Positions 7,401-10,025 of a DNA stretch of 10,025 nucleotides are shown here, piece after piece. The first letter of the stretch is position 1, and every line of letters begins with the position of its first letter. Made by a program: the position numbers and the translations under genes. The stretch is from Paracoccaceae bacterium. GTDB taxonomy: Bacteria > Pseudomonadota > Alphaproteobacteria > Rhodobacterales > Rhodobacteraceae. A model generated the notes under the pieces. The model saw nothing but the letters and a program-made list of their open reading frames with translations, searched no databases and was not told the origin of the DNA. The DNA lies in NCBI GenBank assembly GCA_023254015.1, contig JALQYS010000396.1, positions 1-10,025 of the forward strand. The letters are read 5' to 3'.

Positions 7401-7964
7401 TCAAAGAACGGATTTTGCGGTCACTTCCAGCGCGTGCAGCAGCCCCTGCGCCGATGACCGCGGGCCATAAAGCGACACGCGTTCGGCCGAGTGCCTGACC
7501 ATATAGACCCCCAGATGCTCCATCACCGTGCGGCTGGCAAAACCATCGGGCAAGGTTGCCAGATCAAGGTTCGAAAGCCGCTCGAACACCGCCACCAGCC
7601 CCTCGCCCGACACATCGAACCGCACCCAAGCGTCGGTCTGCTCGGTGATCGAGGCGGTCTCGCCAAAGGCGGGTTTCAGATGCGCGACGATATCCTCGTG
7701 CGCTGCAAAGTCGGCTTCGACGAACCACATTTCGGGTGTGGTCCAGAAGGCGGAATAGACCGCGCCGGCCGCATGGGCCGAAGGCCCGGGCAGCGGGACC
7801 CCGGCCGCTTGGGCCGCTGCGGCAAAGGCCGCTTCCTGCCCCCGCCGCATCGCAACCGAGGCGATGGCCACGTCGAACCGCTCGACAATCCGGTAAGGAC
7901 CGATCTGCACGGTTTCCGCCTTGTCATGCCCCAAGGCGGTCAGGGCGTTCCATTGATTAGCCAC
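7401..7964 (-). CDS. soxG: Sarcosine oxidase gamma subunit (SoxG)
   Basis: Small subunit of the cytoplasmic heterotetrameric (alpha-beta-gamma-delta) sarcosine oxidase, which turns sarcosine into glycine and yields H2O2 and 5,10-methylene-tetrahydrofolate. The gamma subunit has no cofactor of its own in known structures and helps hold the complex together. Seen: 187 residues from GTG 7964 (ANQWNALTALG onward), within the usual size. SAFWTTPEMWFVEA and ASITEQTDAWVRFDVSG resemble the tryptophan-containing segments and GcvT-like fold of SoxG. The assignment rests mainly on general resemblance plus its place directly after soxA. The GTG overlaps the soxA stop (GTGGCTAA) and has GAGGGAGAG seven bases upstream. 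A longer in-frame TTG at 8012 exists but would lie 56 bases inside soxA and is less likely. This is the last gene of the operon, followed by a terminator hairpin. Confidence 0.88.
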   Translation of the reverse strand: MANQWNALTALGHDKAETVQIGPYRIVERFDVAIASVAMRRGQEAAFAAAAQAAGVPLPGPSAHAAGAVYSAFWTTPEMWFVEADFAAHEDIVAHLKPAFGETASITEQTDAWVRFDVSGEGLVAVFERLSNLDLATLPDGFASRTVMEHLGVYMVRHSAERVSLYGPRSSAQGLLHALEVTAKSVL

Positions 7965-10025
7965 GAAGACGCTCTCCCTCTGGGTCAAAGAAATGCGGGC
8001 TGACGATTTCAACCTCGGTATCGGTCTTAGTCAGGAAGTTCACCGCGCGCATCTTGCGCCCGATCTTCTGGTCGCCGGCTTTCAGATAGCCCAGCGCGAT
8101 GTCGCAGCCCAGATGCGGGCTGTAGACCTTGGAGGTCAGCCAGCCACCATCATTTTCGACCACTGGCGCCGCACCGATTTCCAGGAAGTGACTGCCAGCC
8201 GAGATGGTGGCCTTGGGATCAACCGGCTTGACGCCCACCAGACGATAGCCGTTAGGCTGGTTCATCCCCTCACGCTGGCTCAGCACCATGCCGATGCTGT
8301 CCTTCTTCTTGGACACCATCTTGCCAAGGCCCATGTTCAGCGCGGTGGACTGGCCGTTCAGCTCGCCCCCGGCGACGTGGCCCTTTTCGATGCGCATGAC
8401 GCCCAAGGCTTCGGTCCCGTAGACGATGGCATCAAACTCGCGGCCGGCTTCCATCAGCTTGCGGATCAGGGCATCGCCATAGCGTGTCGGCACGGCGATT
8501 TCATAAGCCAACTCGCCCGAGAACGAGATGCGGAACAGCCGGCCCCGCAGGCCCTGGATGGTGATGTTGCCTGCGCCCATATAGGGGAAGGCGGCATCCG
8601 AGATGTCCTGATCGACGATCTTCTGCAGCAGTTTGCGTGCGTTCGGACCGGCGACCGAGAACTGCGCCCAGGCCTCGGTGGTCGAGATGATCTGCACATC
8701 CATGTCAGGCCAGAGGCATTGGCGGCAGTATTCCAGATGCCGGAACACTGTCACCGCATTGGCCGTGGTGGTGGTCATCACGAATTCGTTCTGCCCCATC
8801 CGCGCCGTGGTGCCATCGTCGAACACCATGCCATCCTCGCGCAGCATCAGGCCATAGCGGCACTTGCCGACGCCCAGGGTCGAGAAGGTGTTGGCATAGA
8901 CCTTGTCCAGGAAGGCGCCGGCATCGGTGCCCTGAATGTCGATCTTGCCCAGCGTGGTCACGTCGCAGATGCCAACCGATTTGCGGGTTGCCAGAACTTC
9001 GCGGTCCACGCTTTGCCGCCAGGTCGTCTCGCCAGCTTTCGGCACCCACTGGGTGCGCAGCCAGTTGCCGACCTCGACAAAGACGGCGCCCTGTTCGCTG
9101 GCCCATTTGTGGCTGGGGGTCAGGCGGAAGGGTTTGAACTCTTTGCCGCGCGACCGCCCGGCCAGCGTGCCCATGGCCACCGGCGTATAGGGCGGGCGGT
9201 AGATGGTGGTGCCGGTGGCGGGGATGGATTGCCCCGTCAGTTCGGCCATCACCGCCAGACCCAGCACGTTGCTGGTCTTGCCCTGATCGGTCGCCATGCC
9301 CAGCGTGGTGTAACGCTTCAGATGTTCGACCGAGGTGAAGTTCTCCTTGTGCGCCAGCTTGACGTCCTTGACGGTGACGTCGTTCTGCTGGTCGATCCAG
9401 GCACGGCCCTTGCCCTCATGCACATACCACAGCGGGCTGATGGCAACCGGTGCATCCTCGGCCTTGGGCAGGTCGGCGGCTTTGGCCGACAGGCCAAGGC
9501 TTTCCAGCGCGGCCAGGGCCTGGGCCTGACCCGTCGCCAGCGCGCCATGGGTCGACAGGGCGCCCGAGGCGGCGCCTGCTGCGGTCAGGTTCGCAGGCCC
9601 GCCCGCGCCCGGCACGAAGGCCGCGATATCCGCGCGCCATTCGGGGCGAGAGCGGTGGTGCGAAGTGATGTTGACGTTCGGGTTCCATCCGCCCGACACC
9701 CCAAGCGCCGTGCAGGCAATGGTTTCGGTTCGGCCATTGGCCAGACGCACCGTAATGGATTTCAGCCCCAGACGGCCCGAGGAATCCACGACTTGCGCGC
9801 CTTGCAGATGCCGGATGCCGGCAAGAAGCGCGCCACCAGTGCGGCTGTCGATGACGGCCGCCACGTCCACGCCCTTGGCTTGCAAATCGCGTGCCGTGCG
9901 CAAACCGTCGTCGTTGTTGGTAAAGACCGCCACACGCTCGCCCGCGGCGACACCCCAGCGGTTGGCATAGGCCCGCAGCGCGCCAGCAAGCATCACGCCC
10001 GGACGGTCATTGTTTTCAAAAGCAA
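7957..10025 (-). CDS. soxA: Sarcosine oxidase alpha subunit (SoxA), N-terminus beyond right edge
   Basis: Alpha subunit of heterotetrameric sarcosine oxidase. It binds NAD+ and folate and moves the methyl-derived carbon to tetrahydrofolate. Seen: 689 open codons from the edge to TAA 7957, beginning in FENNDRPGVMLAGALRAY, which is internal to the family; the GTG at 9996 is therefore not a real start. About 310 residues, including the expected N-terminal ferredoxin-like domain and first Rossmann segment, lie outside. The visible order is the rest of the nucleotide-binding domain (AVFTNNDDGLRTA, later GVSGGWNPNVNIT and FVPG), the family segment YTTLGMATDQGKTSNVLGLA, then a GcvT-like aminomethyltransferase domain (from about FKPFRLTPSHKW, past FSFSGELAYEIAVP and ALGVMRIEKGHVAGGEL) and its C-terminal barrel (GCDIALGYLKAG). 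soxB and soxD normally precede it and would lie to the right; soxG follows with an overlap. Confidence 0.97.
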   Translation of the reverse strand, partial: AFENNDRPGVMLAGALRAYANRWGVAAGERVAVFTNNDDGLRTARDLQAKGVDVAAVIDSRTGGALLAGIRHLQGAQVVDSSGRLGLKSITVRLANGRTETIACTALGVSGGWNPNVNITSHHRSRPEWRADIAAFVPGAGGPANLTAAGAASGALSTHGALATGQAQALAALESLGLSAKAADLPKAEDAPVAISPLWYVHEGKGRAWIDQQNDVTVKDVKLAHKENFTSVEHLKRYTTLGMATDQGKTSNVLGLAVMAELTGQSIPATGTTIYRPPYTPVAMGTLAGRSRGKEFKPFRLTPSHKWASEQGAVFVEVGNWLRTQWVPKAGETTWRQSVDREVLATRKSVGICDVTTLGKIDIQGTDAGAFLDKVYANTFSTLGVGKCRYGLMLREDGMVFDDGTTARMGQNEFVMTTTTANAVTVFRHLEYCRQCLWPDMDVQIISTTEAWAQFSVAGPNARKLLQKIVDQDISDAAFPYMGAGNITIQGLRGRLFRISFSGELAYEIAVPTRYGDALIRKLMEAGREFDAIVYGTEALGVMRIEKGHVAGGELNGQSTALNMGLGKMVSKKKDSIGMVLSQREGMNQPNGYRLVGVKPVDPKATISAGSHFLEIGAAPVVENDGGWLTSKVYSPHLGCDIALGYLKAGDQKIGRKMRAVNFLTKTDTEVEIVSPHFFDPEGERLRG
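7972..7980 (-). promoter_or_regulatory. Shine-Dalgarno site of soxG
   Basis: The minus strand reads GAGGGAGAG within the last codons of soxA, seven bases before the GTG at 7964. Together with the start/stop overlap, this decides the soxG start and suggests its translation is coupled to soxA. Confidence 0.6.

Noticed and set aside
9357..9996. The GTG/ATG at 9996/9993 as the start of soxA
   Set aside because: The frame continues upstream to the window edge with family-like sequence (FENNDRPGVMLAGALRAY), and the N-terminal domains are missing. The true start lies beyond position 10025.

Overview
The window is GC-rich, with strong G/C preference at third codon positions. It looks like the chromosome of an alphaproteobacterium, most likely of the Rhodobacteraceae (Rhodobacter/Paracoccus-like). 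The reasons are the XdhA length and sequence, which closely resemble the Rhodobacter capsulatus bipartite xanthine dehydrogenase, an alphaproteobacterial-type DnaE, and a heterotetrameric sarcosine oxidase operon. I see no rRNA, tRNA, CRISPR array, insertion sequence or prophage. This is an inference from protein resemblance, not a search result.

Layout, left to right. (1) Positions 1-3546, minus strand: the xanthine dehydrogenase genes xdhA (complete) and xdhB (its last ~55 codons run off the left edge). They are translationally coupled by an ATGA overlap at 2158-2161. A molybdenum-cofactor maturation gene such as xdhC would be expected beyond position 1 but cannot be seen. (2) Positions 3547-3779: a 233-bp divergent intergenic region between xdhA and dnaE. 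It holds an inverted repeat and an overlapping direct repeat, which together form a candidate operator in the xdhA leader. (3) Positions 3780-7280, plus strand: complete dnaE, the alpha (polymerase) subunit of DNA polymerase III. (4) Positions 7281-7400: a convergent intergenic gap with one hairpin just after the dnaE stop and a clean terminator hairpin for the opposing operon. (5) Positions 7401-10025, minus strand: soxG (gamma subunit, complete) and soxA (alpha subunit, N-terminal third beyond the right edge), overlapping at their junction. They are the tail of a sarcosine oxidase operon whose soxB and soxD would lie to the right.

Functionally, the two flanking operons are catabolic. XdhAB oxidises hypoxanthine and xanthine to urate with NAD+. 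SoxBDAG oxidatively demethylates sarcosine to glycine, passing the C1 unit to tetrahydrofolate. dnaE is a housekeeping replication gene in its own transcription unit between them. All genes read through without frameshifts. Several long antisense reading frames exist opposite xdhA, xdhB and dnaE, but they are by-products of GC-biased codon use. Overall this is an ordinary core/metabolic region; I found no convincing sign of a new biological system. The most worthwhile item to follow up is the repeat structure upstream of xdhA.
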